Assembly (NCBI GenBank): GCA_030544215.1
Contig: JARZZO010000011.1
Location: 40,143,001 to 40,207,000 of the forward strand
Length of the DNA stretch: 64,000 nucleotides
Direction: 5' to 3'
Source of the DNA: Zantedeschia hybrid cultivar
Lineage: Eukaryota > Streptophyta > Magnoliopsida > Alismatales > Araceae
Shown: positions 1-10,714 of the stretch, in pieces
How the letters are laid out: each line of letters begins with the position of its first letter
Position numbering within the stretch: the first letter of the stretch is position 1
Translations under genes and position numbers: made by a program
Notes under the pieces: model-generated
What the model saw: only the letters and a program-made list of their open reading frames with translations
The model's database searches: none
Told to the model about the DNA's origin: nothing

Positions 1-425
1 AACCGATATAGGACTATGTTAAAGTTTACTGATAAACCGCCATAGCGCCTAACCCTCCCACCGGAGTGGGCTGGATACGGCTATTGGGCCGAAGGGGGAG
101 GGGCCGCTGATGGGCCTGATGTCGCTTAGTGGGCGGCAGCCTACTGGGCCGAGGGCCACTGGGCCGCTAACGGGCAGAAGGCTGTTGGGCCGCTGATGGG
201 CCGAAGGTTGTTGGGCCGCTGATAAGCCGAGGACCACCGGGCTGCTTACTGGGCCGAGGGCTGCGGGGCCGCTAATTGGCCGAGGACCACTGGGCTGCTT
301 ACTGGGCCAAGGGCTACGGGGCCGCTAATGGGCCGAAGGTTGCCAGTGGGCCTTTTACTGCTGCTTTTGGACTGATCTCAGTGCTGGGCTTGTTTTAATG
401 GGCCGAATCGGATTTTGCCTCATCA
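1..425 (-). mobile_element. Partial Tat-type gypsy LTR cut by the window edge
   Basis: This is the reverse complement of the LTR family found six more times in the window. It ends (plus strand) in TTTTGCCTCATCA, the complement of the usual TGATG(A/G)GGCAGAATCC start. It carries the family's GC-rich minisatellite of GGGCCGCTAATGGGCCGA-like units and the conserved block containing TATAGGACTATG. The other half lies before base 1, so whether this is a solo LTR or the end of a full element cannot be decided. It interrupts the copia integrase reading frame at base 426. Confidence 0.85.
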
Positions 426-1317
426 GGCAGGATTCACATGTTGCAAACGATTCATAATCGAACGTTGTTAAGTAACCATGCTTGTGCAACTTTTGCAATC
501 TGCTTTCGCCAATGTGCCCAAGTCTACAATGCCACATATAGGCTTGGTTCACACAATTCTTGCTCTTCTTAAGAGCTTTATCAATTTGAAGATTGTAATA
601 AGAAACATCTAAGAGATATAGACCGTTGACTAAAGATGCCGAAGATATTGATTTATTACTATAATAAATCGAACAACTTCTATTCTCAATAAACAACCTA
701 TATCCCATCTTGTCCAAACAAGATACTGATATGACATTCTTTATTAGGCTAGGAACATAATAACAATCTTCTAATAGTAAGGCGTCTCCTGATGGAAGCC
801 TGAGGTTTGCTATCCCAACAGCAATTGCCACAACTTTTGCGCTGTTTCCTAACCTCAATTCCACCTCCCCTTGTCTCAGCTTGCGCTTACTTGTCAGCAT
901 CTGCACATCATGGCAGATATGAGAAGCACATTCGGTATTTAATACCCAAGATGTGGAATCTTTAACTGACAAGTTGATATCTATCATATAGATATCTGAA
1001 ACTTCAGACAGCTTCACCTTTCTATGAGCTTTATCGTTAAGGAACTCCTTGCAGTTCCTCTTCCAGTGACCATACTGCTTATAATAGAAGCAGTCACCCT
1101 TTACTACTCTTTTGCCTTTGTCCTTCGATCTTTTATCGTTAGCTATCATCTCTGCTTCAAGGGCATCCAATGCCGATTCAGCAGGAGAATCAGCTCTAGG
1201 GACAAAGTCAATATGTTCAGATCTGAAGACATTCTTCAGGTGTCTGAACCAATCCGAGTAGATCAGGTAAGTCAAAAGGGCATCAAGTATGCCGCGGAGT
1301 GGGTTATTCGACGACAT
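426..1317 (-). pseudogene. Ty1/copia gag-pol fragment (gag N-terminus, zinc knuckle, protease, GAG-pre-integrase)
   Basis: The frame is open from the ATG at 1317 to the LTR insertion at 425/426, about 297 codons. It starts with the copia gag hallmark MSSNNPLRGILDA, keeps a short piece of the gag helical core (YSDWFRHLKNVF), then jumps from residue about 41 to the linker before the zinc knuckle. Most of gag (typically about 200 residues) is therefore deleted. The knuckle is CFYYKQYGHWKRNC (a C-x2-C-like start is disturbed). The protease site reads WVLNTECASHIC instead of the usual D(S/T)GA(S/T)xH, so the catalytic Asp is lost. The GAG-pre-integrase signature WHCRLGHIGESRLQKL with a downstream CESCL follows. 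Integrase core, RT and RNase H are beyond the LTR insertion, outside the window. The element cannot encode active enzymes. Confidence 0.85.
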
Positions 1318-1499
1318 AATTCCCTACAGGAGATAAGTAAAAACTATTTAGCAGATGTTCAATTATTAAAATTTAAAATAAGACATGGTCTTTTGTTCAA
1401 GTTTAACTCCCACTAATTTTCGACGGACTGTATAACCCTCAGTTATACAGAACGGTAGACGCCGACAGTCTCCTAGTGGGGATCAGAATCTCAATGACT

Positions 1500-1900
1500 T
1501 GCACTACAGCCTTGTGGATAGCACAACAAACTGTAATACAATCAAAGAGCACCCAACTCATGGGACTTGCAAACTCCTTGCAATATCTGATCATAGTTTA
1601 GGTCCCCAGAGATTTATTGGCCTTGTGGATAGCACAACAAACCACTAATTCTGGTCTAAGCTAATCATCATTACGCGACGAACATAGATTTGCATGCAGC
1701 CCTTGTAGATAGCACAACAAACTACTAATTTTGGTCTAAGCTAACCATCGTTACGCGACGAGCATAGATTTGCATGCAGCCCTTGTGGATAGCACAACAA
1801 AGCTACATGGTTCCTTTACCCCGATTATATAGACATCTAATGCCATAGCCACAGTTCTCCTCCCAATTAAACAGGCCTTGTGGATAGTACAACAAACCTG
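1500..1900. repeat. Short tandem/interspersed repeats in the copia leader or LTR
   Basis: The phrase CCTTGTGGATAGCACAACAA recurs five times with small changes (near 1510, 1621, 1701, 1781 and 1876). Two copies lie in an 80-bp tandem duplication covering about 1641-1800, which also repeats TTACGCGACGA and CATAGATTTGCATGCAGC. A weaker echo is at about 2135. No coding potential is evident. Confidence 0.7.
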
Positions 1901-2649
1901 CCTAAAGTGATTCGATTCCTATGACTATAACGATGGGGACCACGCGGTAAGTTCTTAACTACTCGCGTTACGGCTTAGAGTTTATCTGAGGATATTTAGA
2001 TAACTTTTATCTTGGTCTCTCCTAGGTGATAGTATATAAATATATCGTATATATTTACTAAATACTATACCTGCTTTGATTCATAATCAAAAGAAAATAA
2101 TGCATCACATACATATCATTAGTGTGGTCATGGATAGCACAGTGGGTTTGACTGGAGCCAACAGTCAAACGCACACACAATCTAACATAACATTTACATT
2201 AGATAAACCTGCAAACACATAGGCAATAGATCTCCATCTTTTCGCCTTCCTAGTTGCAGTTGTGGATCGTCCTCGCTCCTTTCTCGGTTGCCTCGATCAG
2301 ATTACATTAATTCTAAAATTACAAGTAAATTAAAGAAGGCCTTATGGCGAGTACAAGAGAGAGGGAGGTAGAAGTACATCGGAGTATGAGAGAGAGAGAG
2401 GCACGCAGACTTCTATTTATTAACAATTAATAAACAATTATACATCTACGATCCACACAATCCATTCATCACATGAATAATTAATTAAGTGCATATCTAT
2501 GACCACGGTGTGTTTTAAACATCTACACATGATATAGCGCATCACATGGCTAAAATAAAAGAGTTTCAAAATATATAATTTTAGCTTTCAAAAAGCTGGG
2601 ATCCAATCAAAATTAGTATTAGAATTTTGAAAACACTTTTAATCAATTT

Positions 2650-3400
2650 AACATGCAATTAAATCTAATTCAAAAGCATCAAAACACACATCACATGTGC
2701 ACATACTCCAAATTAATAAATTCCAGATTATTCCATGCAAATCAGAACAATTCTAATAATCTAACATTTAGATTAAACCCTATTAATAATCTAACAATTA
2801 GACTATTAATCACTAATCTAACTCTTAGACTAGTTAATTAATTAATGTTAATAACTAATTTAACTATTAAACTAGTAATTAACACAAACTAATTATCAAC
2901 TATTAATCTAACTCTTAGATTATTAGCTTAATATTAATTATTATATACTAATCTAACTCTTAGATCAGTAGATTAAAATTAATCATTAATTTAACATTTA
3001 AATTAATAATCAATTTTAATTAGTTATTGACTATAAATCTAACTCTTAGACTAATTAATCAATTAATGTTAATAACTAATTTAACGCTTAAACTAGTAAT
3101 TAACACAAATTAATTATAAATTATTAATCTAACTCTTAGATTATTAGATTAATATTAATTATTAGTTTAACACTTAAACCAATAATTAATAACTTCTAAT
3201 TAAACCATTATATTAGTTAATCAAAATTAATTATCAATTTAACAGTTAAACTAACAATTAATTTCAGTTAACTAATATACATCTACTAATTTAACATTTA
3301 AATTAGCCAATTAAAACTAATTATTAATTTAACTCTTAAATTAATAACTAATCTTAATTAATTAACAACATTTTGTTAATTATGATTCCAAATCATTAAT
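2650..3400. repeat. AT-rich degenerate array (TAATCTAACTCTTAGA motif)
   Basis: A stretch of about 750 bp, almost entirely A/T with scattered C, in which TAATCTAACTCTTAGA and the variants TTTAACATTTAAA and TTTAACTCTTAAA recur every 25-70 bases. The units are short imperfect palindromes (TCTAA...TTAGA, TTTAA...TTAAA). It lies inside the copia LTR or leader. No gene is seen. Confidence 0.65.
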
Positions 3401-3499
3401 AGCCCAAATAATTAAATTTTTTATAATAATTAAGATCTCAAAACAATTTTGAAATCAAATTAAAATCTAATTTATTTATTAAATGGACAAATGGGGTTT

Positions 3500-5291
3500 A
3501 AATAGGGTTAATTGGGAAAAAATCAGAAGATGGCTCAACCACAAGGGCTGTGGCTGAGCTTAAGGGCTCGGACCCTGGCCGAGCCAGGGCTCGGACCAGG
3601 TCCTGGACCTGGCCCGGCCGGTCCGACCGGCTCGGGACCGGGTCCTGCTAAGCAGTTCGTCCCCTCCTTCCTCCCCAAAACAGCAAACCCTAGAAGGGTT
3701 GCAGGTGCGTGGCCGGCTGGGCAGCGCCGCCGCCGGCGGGCCCCCAGCGCCGCCGGCCCAGGTGCCGGCGACGTGCCCGGCGCCGGTTGGGCCGTCGGCG
3801 GGGGTCAAATAATAGCCGGCCGAGCCCCTTCAAGACCCCCCAAAAATCTGATTTTTCAGGATTTAAAACCAATTTGTATGCGGATTCGAATCCGCAACCG
3901 TTCGATTCCGTCGGTGCGACACCGCAAGCCGCGCAAGCGCCTGGCCACTAGCGAAGTCCACGCAATCCTCCTCGCGATGGATATCCTCACGTTCCTCGTT
4001 CCTTGCAGCCCACGAAACCTCCGTTGGTCGCCGCAACGCACGGACGATTTCCCGTCGAACGGGATTCAGAGAAGCGGCGGAGCAGATCTTGATCTGTCTG
4101 GGACGCCAGAGAGAGAGAGAAACAGAGGAGGGGCGGCTAGGGTTAGCAGTAGCTTGGCTTGCTCAGCCGTTCGCTATATTTTATACTAACCGCACGATTT
4201 TTCATAAAAACCCCCGGTTTGTATAAAACCCACTTATTTCGCCTTGAGAATCATTTGCGTGTGACCCTCTAGGCCCAATTACCAGTCCAGTTAATGGCCC
4301 AACAAGCCCAGTGACTCCTCATTGACTTTATTAATCAATTAATAACCCTTTATTAATTAATTAATCAATCGAATTGATGTCGCACATCGAATTCGACCGG
4401 GCCTCCGATCACGTTGGGTGCCAAGCAACACCGCGTGAACCTGAAAGGTATCAGGGTTAAGTAACCCACTCTTGGAACTTTTCCGCCGACAGTTACCGCG
4501 TGGATATAATCCTTCATTCGTACAATGCTCTCGAGTCAACTCAGGGTATGACGTGCTGTCAAACCCTAACCGGTCGACTCACTTGTATTGGATGTCGTTG
4601 ATAAATATCGAAAAACTCCTTTCCCGATATTATCGTCCGCCCTGGCCAGGGACTTCCGCGCATCCTTCCGAGAGCATTCTCTCTCTAAGTACCGAGAGCG
4701 AATGATTCCTTATTGACACACAATTCCCTTCGACGGTATTCCTCTATACCCAATCCTTGACGTTTTAGAATCCCGTGGCTAGAGATTCGTAAACCAAGGT
4801 CAAAGTACAGAAGTCCACCGACAAGGTGTCCTTGGTGTCTCAGGTCCGAGGACCATCCACGCAACTGCAACAATAGAATCAAGCTGGTTGACAGTGAGGT
4901 ACAATACCATCCAGCGATTCAGTCGGATCAGTTCAGTGAACTCATTCTCCAATGAGCACCTACAGATTTGCCTTAGTGTCTCCACACAAGTGACTTATGA
5001 GATCAGTCACCCTCATCATATGAGCAGGAGTAATCTGTACTAGTCTAACCGGATATTCGATGTCCTTCTCGGATATCCTCCGACTAGGAACGATTAAGAA
5101 TATGTGTGTTTAAGTGATCAGTCTTATTAGTATGATCTCATCATAATCTGATCACTATAGCACATATTCACGGACTTCATTATGAAACGATAATTAATGT
5201 GATTTACACATAATGAATATTATGCCATTATATTAATAAATGAACGAGATTTACATAGTCAGATTGGCTTGTAGGCCACCTAAACCTAACA
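3500..5291 (-). repeat. 5' part of the copia 5' LTR
   Basis: This is the non-coding LTR sequence upstream (minus orientation) of the AT array. It contains a very GC-rich segment at 3540-3830, an AT-rich segment at 4320-4380, and the terminal TGTTAGG at 5291. Long open frames in the GC-rich part have a biased Pro/Gly/Arg composition and overlap on both strands, so I treat them as non-genic. On the minus strand TATAAAATATAG at about 4172-4183 could be the LTR TATA box. Confidence 0.6.
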
Positions 5292-6750
5292 GTTTCTGCT
5301 TCCCCCAGCACGAGTGACACTCCAAAGGTACCACTCCCACACCGGTACTAGCTAACCCCGGGGTACACCAGGTGACCCTCTCTCTAGGCGTCACCCCACC
5401 ACTCCCACACCGGCGCTGTGTCCCTCCCACACCGACACAGGGTGCCTAAGCACTACAACTGTCACTCTAGGTCCACGGTCGCACGAAACACAACACTGTG
5501 CGATCTGATTACGTAAAAATCCTCGTCCTCGAGTACGGTTTCAAGCATGCATTTAATTGAACTATCTAACAATGTAAACGTGTGTTAATAGCATGAATTA
5601 ATGTGATTCTATCTTAAATCGCGTCGCCCATCGCCGACGTCATTCAAGCCTCCTAAACTTGTTCATATAAAATGGGCCTCGGAAATGGCCTTAAAACACG
5701 TCGTCATATGTAACCGCCTTTTAAAAGGCATCGCTGTCCCTAGTCGCCTGATAACGACAGAAACAGAGACAGGCTTCGGGGTGATTTCACTTAAAACGCG
5801 TCGTGCATGCAAGTCGCCGTTCAAAAGGCGTCGCTGTCCCTGGACGTTCATCAGTCCAGAGACAGAGTCTGCTATTTGGGATAAATCGCGTCGTGGGTGG
5901 AAGCCGCCTTTCTAAAAGGCGTCGCTGTCCCCCGACTCCATTTAACCCTCACAGACAGGTTCTTCCTCCGCCATCTCCCAATCCACGGGGTGGGATTTCC
6001 TCCCCCAAATCATGTAAAAACACAAAAACGTGGAGAAGGAGGAGAAGAACCTAATTACCTATTTAAACCCCCAATTTCTCATTTCATGCAATTAGTGTTT
6101 TCACCCCAAAAACCCCCTAAACATGCTTCAAGGCGGGAAAAACATAGTTTTAAACACAATACAACGGGGATCGTCACCCTACCGGTTACTCGAACCCCTC
6201 CTAATTCCAAGCTGCCAACCCGCCTCGCCACACGCCGCCGCCGGTACCGCCGTGGACGCCGTTACTCCACCGAGATGTCAGCCGCCGTCCGGAGAGAAGT
6301 ACGTCGCGGAGGAAGTGGTGGTGGTAGTGGAGGAAGTTGGTAGGTTAATGGAGTGGAGGGAGAGGAGGAATGGGGAGAGGAAAGGAAGGAGAGGGGGAAA
6401 GGGTTCGCTGGAGAGTCGGAGGGAAGAGAGGAGAGAGAAGAGAAAGGAGAGAATGAGGGAAAGGAGGTAGGGTTCGCGGAGTCAATAAGAAGCTGGGTAA
6501 AATGCGTCGTGCAAGCCCGACGTCATTCAGATGACAAGACCGGGCCATACACTGACAAGATCGGGTCGTACTCTAAATGGCGTCGTCCATCCAAGACGCC
6601 ATTCAGACGATAAGACCGGGACCGTAGTCTCGCGGCCCAAGGCCAGCCCACGTGGCACCCACGTGGCACAACCTAAAACACGTGGCCCAAACTAAGAGAT
6701 ACGACCCCGAAACTGACCCGATAACTTGATCCGAAACCGTAATCCTTACA
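5292..6750 (-). repeat. Chromovirus 3' LTR, copia-interrupted remnant
   Basis: Homologous along its length to 23468-24966. It starts abruptly at the copia junction with TTTCTGCTTCCCCCAGCACG and ends AATCCTTACA at 6750. It shares the three degenerate about 95-bp repeats and the GA-rich tract (6345-6470). It lacks a roughly 60-bp segment present in the right LTR near 24838-24900. The two LTRs differ by many substitutions and small indels, suggesting an old insertion. Confidence 0.85.
5691..5965. repeat. Three degenerate 90-100 bp repeats with hairpins in the chromovirus LTR
   Basis: Units begin at about 5691, 5791 and 5881, with TTAAAACGCGTCGT followed by a CCGCCTTTTAAAAGGC-type palindrome and TCGCTGTCCC. 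The same three units are at about 23851, 23951 and 24041 in the other LTR. Further GCGTCGT...GACGCC pairs lie at about 6500 and 6577. Confidence 0.7.
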
Positions 6751-6766
6751 TTCTCCCCCCCTTAAA
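6751..6766 (-). promoter_or_regulatory. Polypurine tract of the chromovirus element
   Basis: Read on the minus strand, a purine run (AAGGGGGGGAGAA) directly precedes the LTR start TGTAAGG at 6750. This is the expected plus-strand DNA priming site. Confidence 0.7.
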
Positions 6767-6879
6767 AGAATTTCGCCCTCGAAATTGCCTGCTACAATTA
6801 ACGAGATTGAAAAAAATAATGATACAAGCTTACAAGAGAACTTACGAGAAAAAGTAGGTAAACTGCTCGCACATCTCAT

Positions 6880-9808
6880 CCTCGCGCTCTTAGGTCGCCT
6901 CGCCCCCGGAGCGATGCTGCCAAATCACCTTAACCAGAGGAACAACCTTGTTCCGAAGGACCTGTTCCCTGCGATCCTCAATACGTACTAGAAATTCTGC
7001 AAAGGACAAGTCCTCAGCGACTTCCAACTCTGAAAAATCCAAAACGTGAGATGGATCCTGAACATATTTCCTTAGCAAAGAAACATAGAACACATCGTGC
7101 ACCCCTGCAAGACTGAGCGGCAAGGCTAGCTGATACGACGTTTCCCTAATTCGAGCAAGAATGGGAAAAGGCCCAACATATCGCGGACTCAGCTTACCTC
7201 GCTTCCCGAATCTAATCACACCCTTGGAGGGCGAGACTCGGAGAAACACGTGCTCCCCAACCTCAAACTCAAGCAGCCTCCTATGGATGTCTGTATAACT
7301 CTTCTGTCTGCTCTGAGCTGTAGTCAACCTCTGCTGCACCACTCTGGCAACCTCACACACTGTTGTTGTAGGCAAACTCCACTGTAGACAAGTGCTGCTC
7401 CCAAGAACCTCCCCAGTCTAGGCAACATGCCCTGGGCATATCCTCCAGTGTCTGAATGGTCCTCTCTGACTGTCCATCAGTCTCGGGATGATAAGCCGAG
7501 CTGAAGGCTAACTGCGTGCCCAAGGCCTTCTGAAAACTCTTCCAGAATGTAGAAGTAAATCTCGGATCCCGGTCTGACACGATGGATAAGGGAACCCCGT
7601 GCAGAGAGATGATCCGGTCCACAAACAACTTAGCCAACTTGCCGACTGACCAGTCCTTCCTAATAGCCAGAAAGTGTACCGACTTGGTCAATCGATCAAC
7701 AATGACCCAGATTGCGTCTCTTCTGCCAGGGGACACAGGCAATCCCATCACAAAGTCCATAGTTACGTGTTCCTATTTCCATTCCCGGATCGATAAAGGC
7801 TGCAACAATCCTCCTGGTCTCTGGTGTTCTGCCTTAACCTACTGACAAGTCAGGCACCTGCCACATAATCAGCCACGTCCTTCTTCATACCAGGCCACCA
7901 AAAGTGCCTCCTCAAACAATGATACATCTTAGTCGTTCCGGGATGCACTGCATATCTAGAATAGTGCGCCTTATCCAGGACACTCCTGCGCACATCCTTT
8001 TCGGCTGGGACATAGAGTCTGCCTCTAAACCTGACTGTACCATCATCCCACAACTCCACCTCTGGTGTCTGGAGAACCTGCGGTAACTCTGCATCTGCCA
8101 TCTGAGCTTCGATTACGGCATGGTACACAGCTGGCCTCACAGTTAAGCTGGCCAACACGGCTCTGTCAGCCTCTTGTAGAATCCTAAAGGAAGATTCCAC
8201 CACCTGCTCAAATAACCTCCATTCTTGAACCATGAGATACACGACCGTCTTCCGACTCAAGACGTCTGCCACCACATTTGCCTTGCCCAGATGATAAGAA
8301 AGGTCGAGATCATAATCCTTGATAAATTCCATCCACCTGCGTTGCCTCAAGTTCAGATCCTTCTGCGTGAATACATACTTCAGGCTCTTGTGATCGGTAA
8401 AGACTTGAAATTTCTCTCCATACAAATAGTGCCGCCAGATCTTCAGTGTAAATACTATAGCTGCCAACTCTAAGTCATGAGTGGGATAGTTCTCCTCATG
8501 CTTCTTCAGCTGCCTAGAAGTATAGGCCACAACCCTACCATGCTGCATCAGAACCGCACCCAAACCTCGCCGAGACGCATCTGAGTAAACCACAAATCCA
8601 CCGGAACCTGATGGAAGTACCAACACCGGAGCCGAAGTGAGGCGAGTCTTCAACTCAATGAAACTCCGCTCACACTCCTCGGTCCACACGAAACGAACTC
8701 CCTTACGAGTCAACCTCGACAAGGGGGTCGCTATCGAAGAAAAATCATGGACAAACCGTCTGTAATAACCTGCTAACCCCAAGAAGCTCTTGATCTCAGT
8801 TATTGTTGTCGGTCTACTCCGATCCATTACTGCCTCAACCTTGGCTGGATCCACTGCAATACCATCTCCAGAAATGACATGTCCCAGGAAGTGCACCTTA
8901 TCTAGCCAGAATTCACACTTGCTAAACTTGGCATAGAGCTGGTGCTATCTCAGAACCTGCAATACCACCTGAAGATGTGCGGTATGCTCTTCCTCAGAAG
9001 AAGAGTATACCAAAATATTATCTACAAATACCACCACAAACTGATCCAGGTAGGCCCTGACGACCCGGTTCATCAAATCCATAAAAGACGTCGGAGCATT
9101 GGTCAAGCCAAAAGGCATAACCAAAAACTCATAATGTCCATACCGAGTCCTAAAGGCCGTCTTACTAACATCAACCTCACGGATCCTCATCTGATAATAT
9201 CCTGATCCCAAGTCAATCTTTGAAAACACCTTCGCAGACTGCAACTGATGCATCAGATCATCGATCCTCGGAAGTAGGTACTTGTTAAATCGTCACCTGG
9301 TTCAGCTGTCTATAATCGATACACAACCTCAGAGAACCATCCTTCTTCCTGACAAATAGAACTGGAGCACCCCACAGAGAAGTACTGGGACGAATAAAAC
9401 CCTATCCAGTAATTCCTGCAACTGCGCCTTCAACTCAGCGAGTTCAGCTGGAGCCATCCGATACGGGGACTTAGACAAGGGCGCCGTACCCAGTGCAAGC
9501 TCAATGGTAAACTCAACCTCTCGCTGAGGAGGAAGGCCAGACAGCTCCTCAGGAAACACATTAGCAAAGTCACAAACTACAGGCACCTCCCAAGGACTGG
9601 GACTACTACTAACACCAGCTAAAACAACAGAGGCAAGGAAGGCCTCACAACCACCAACAAGCAACCTCTGGGCCTTAAAGGCAGAAATAAGAATACCTCG
9701 AGAAGAGAGCCTCATACCTTGGAAGTAGAAGGTCGGGATGTCTGGAATAGAGAAACGCACCCTCTTCCTGTGGCAGTCCACCGCGGCATAATAACCCTCC
9801 AACCAATC
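6880..9808 (-). pseudogene. Chromovirus pol, second half: protease end, RT, RNase H, integrase, chromodomain-like tail
   Basis: Translating leftward, the frame resumes at the Tat insertion with the protease tail (WLEGYYAAVDCHRKRV), then the pre-RT linker (SKSPYRMAPAELAELK). RT carries KIDLGSGYYQMRI and VMPFGLTNAP, and the catalytic motif is FVDNILVYS, where the family has FVDD. RNase H shows YSDAS, HDLELAAIV and FTDHKSLKYV. The integrase zinc region has HPGTTKMYHCLRRHFWWPGM; its core keeps MDFVMGLP, SDRDPRFTS and YHPETDGQSERT. Around 7370 roughly 40 codons between AYNNS and RLTTAQSRQKSY are missing. The C-terminus (RNKVVPLVKVIWQ...) resembles a chromovirus chromodomain, with a stop where EATW is expected. 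Several frame breaks (about 7353, 7850, 8900, 9300) make it non-functional. Confidence 0.85.
9804..9808. repeat. Target-site duplication CAATC, left copy
   Basis: CAATC immediately precedes the TG of the Tat 5' LTR and recurs at 21249-21253 right after the CA of the 3' LTR. It marks a single insertion event. Confidence 0.9.
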
Positions 9809-10680
9809 TGATGGGGGCAGAATCCGATTTGGCCCGTTAAAACAGCCCAATCGCTGGGATCAGCCCAACAGCAGTAGCAGTAGAGGCCCACTGGTAGCCT
9901 TCGGCCCGTTAGCGGTTCAGCAGCCCTTGGCCCAACAGCAGCCCAGTGGTCTTCGGCCCGTTAGCGGTCCAGCAGCCCTTGGCCCAACAGCAGCCCTCGG
10001 CCCGGTAGGCTTCAGCCCACTAAGCGGCATCCGGCCCAACAGCGCCGCCCCCCCCCCCCCCCCCCCCCCTTCGGCCTAATAACCGTATCCGGCCCACTCC
10101 GGTGGGAGGGTTAGGCGCTATGGCCGTTTATCAGTAAACCAAAACATAGTCCTATATCGGTTGCCACCATTGAGCAACCTCTATCCTCCGCTATAAATAC
10201 ACGGCTATTTATTACCAAAGGTATGTCTTCTTGACCAAGGACAACAGTCCAAAAGCATTAAAGCTGCCCTTTCTTCCTTCCTTTCTGAATCGAATCTTCT
10301 TCAGAAGCTAATTTAGCCGTCGGAGGGGGTTCCTTTGGGCCGAAGCCCGGGACTCCTACTGACCGGTTCTTCTTCTTCTTCTCCTCCTTCTGTAGGGGCT
10401 TCGGTTTGAATCTTCGCCGACCTCTCCAAGTCGGTCTCGGCCGCCGACCTCGGATCTTCTCCCCTCGGTCTCGGCGCCTTTTGCAGGCTGGTCTGCCTGG
10501 GCCGAAGGAGTCTCGACTTCGCTCCGAGCGAGCCTTCACCCGGGAACCTCTCGGCCTCGGATCCTCGGCCCCGTCTCCGCCCTCGTCTCGTCCCGGATCC
10601 CCGTCGGTCCTCTTCATCGATCCGATCCAATTTCGGGTTCCCGTCTCGAAATCCGACCGTGGTAAGCTTCGGCAACATCA
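9809..10680 (+). repeat. Tat 5' LTR
   Basis: 872 bp, TGATGGGGGCAG...GGCAACATCA. The U3 part holds a minisatellite of CGGCCCGTTAGCGGTCCAGCAG-like units and a run of 22 C at 10048-10069. A TATAAATA box is at 10192-10199, followed by CGGCTATTTATTACCAAAGG. Overlapping open frames in the R/U5 part (for example 10258-10966 minus) are artefacts of composition. Confidence 0.92.
10192..10199 (+). promoter_or_regulatory. LTR TATA box
   Basis: TATAAATA in the conserved context CCTCCGC-TATAAATA-CACGGC. It is repeated at the same LTR position in the 3' LTR (20760), the solo LTRs (26167, 46982), the truncated LTR (29874) and on the minus strand at 60412-60405. It is the likely start region for element transcription. 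Confidence 0.7.
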
Positions 10681-10682
10681 CG

Positions 10683-10700
10683 TGGCGCCGTCTGTGAGAA
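10683..10700 (+). promoter_or_regulatory. Primer-binding site of the Tat element
   Basis: TGGCGCCGTCTGTGAGAA starts two bases after the LTR CA. TGGCGCCGTCTGTGxGAA is a common plant gypsy primer site, a match to the 3' end of a tRNA. The exact tRNA was not checked. Confidence 0.7.
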
Positions 10701-10714
10701 ACTAGCGAGAAGTC

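Larger units (their letters stand above)
426..5291 (-). mobile_element. Ty1/copia retrotransposon (5' LTR, leader, start of gag-pol), inserted in a chromovirus LTR
   Basis: Read on the minus strand, the element begins TGTTAGGTTTAGG at 5291 and runs leftward to the gag-pol fragment. The adjoining bases GTTTC (5292-5296) match the uninterrupted target in the other chromovirus LTR at 23468-23472, so this is a copia insertion into that LTR. GTTTC is the likely TSD, but its other copy would lie left of the window. I could not place the LTR/leader boundary: no tRNA-Met primer site is visible between 1318 and 2600. The 5' LTR therefore has an unknown end somewhere between about 1400 and 3500. Confidence 0.75.

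Noticed and set aside
3512..4189. 225-codon frame in the copia LTR, with overlapping minus-strand frames
   Set aside because: Composition (Gly/Pro/Arg repeats) simply reflects a GC-rich segment; open on both strands; no domain; it lies in LTR sequence.
6123..6613. Arg/Glu-rich frames over the GA-rich tract of the chromovirus LTR (also 24284-24774)
   Set aside because: Produced by purine-rich sequence; open in several frames; LTR is non-coding.
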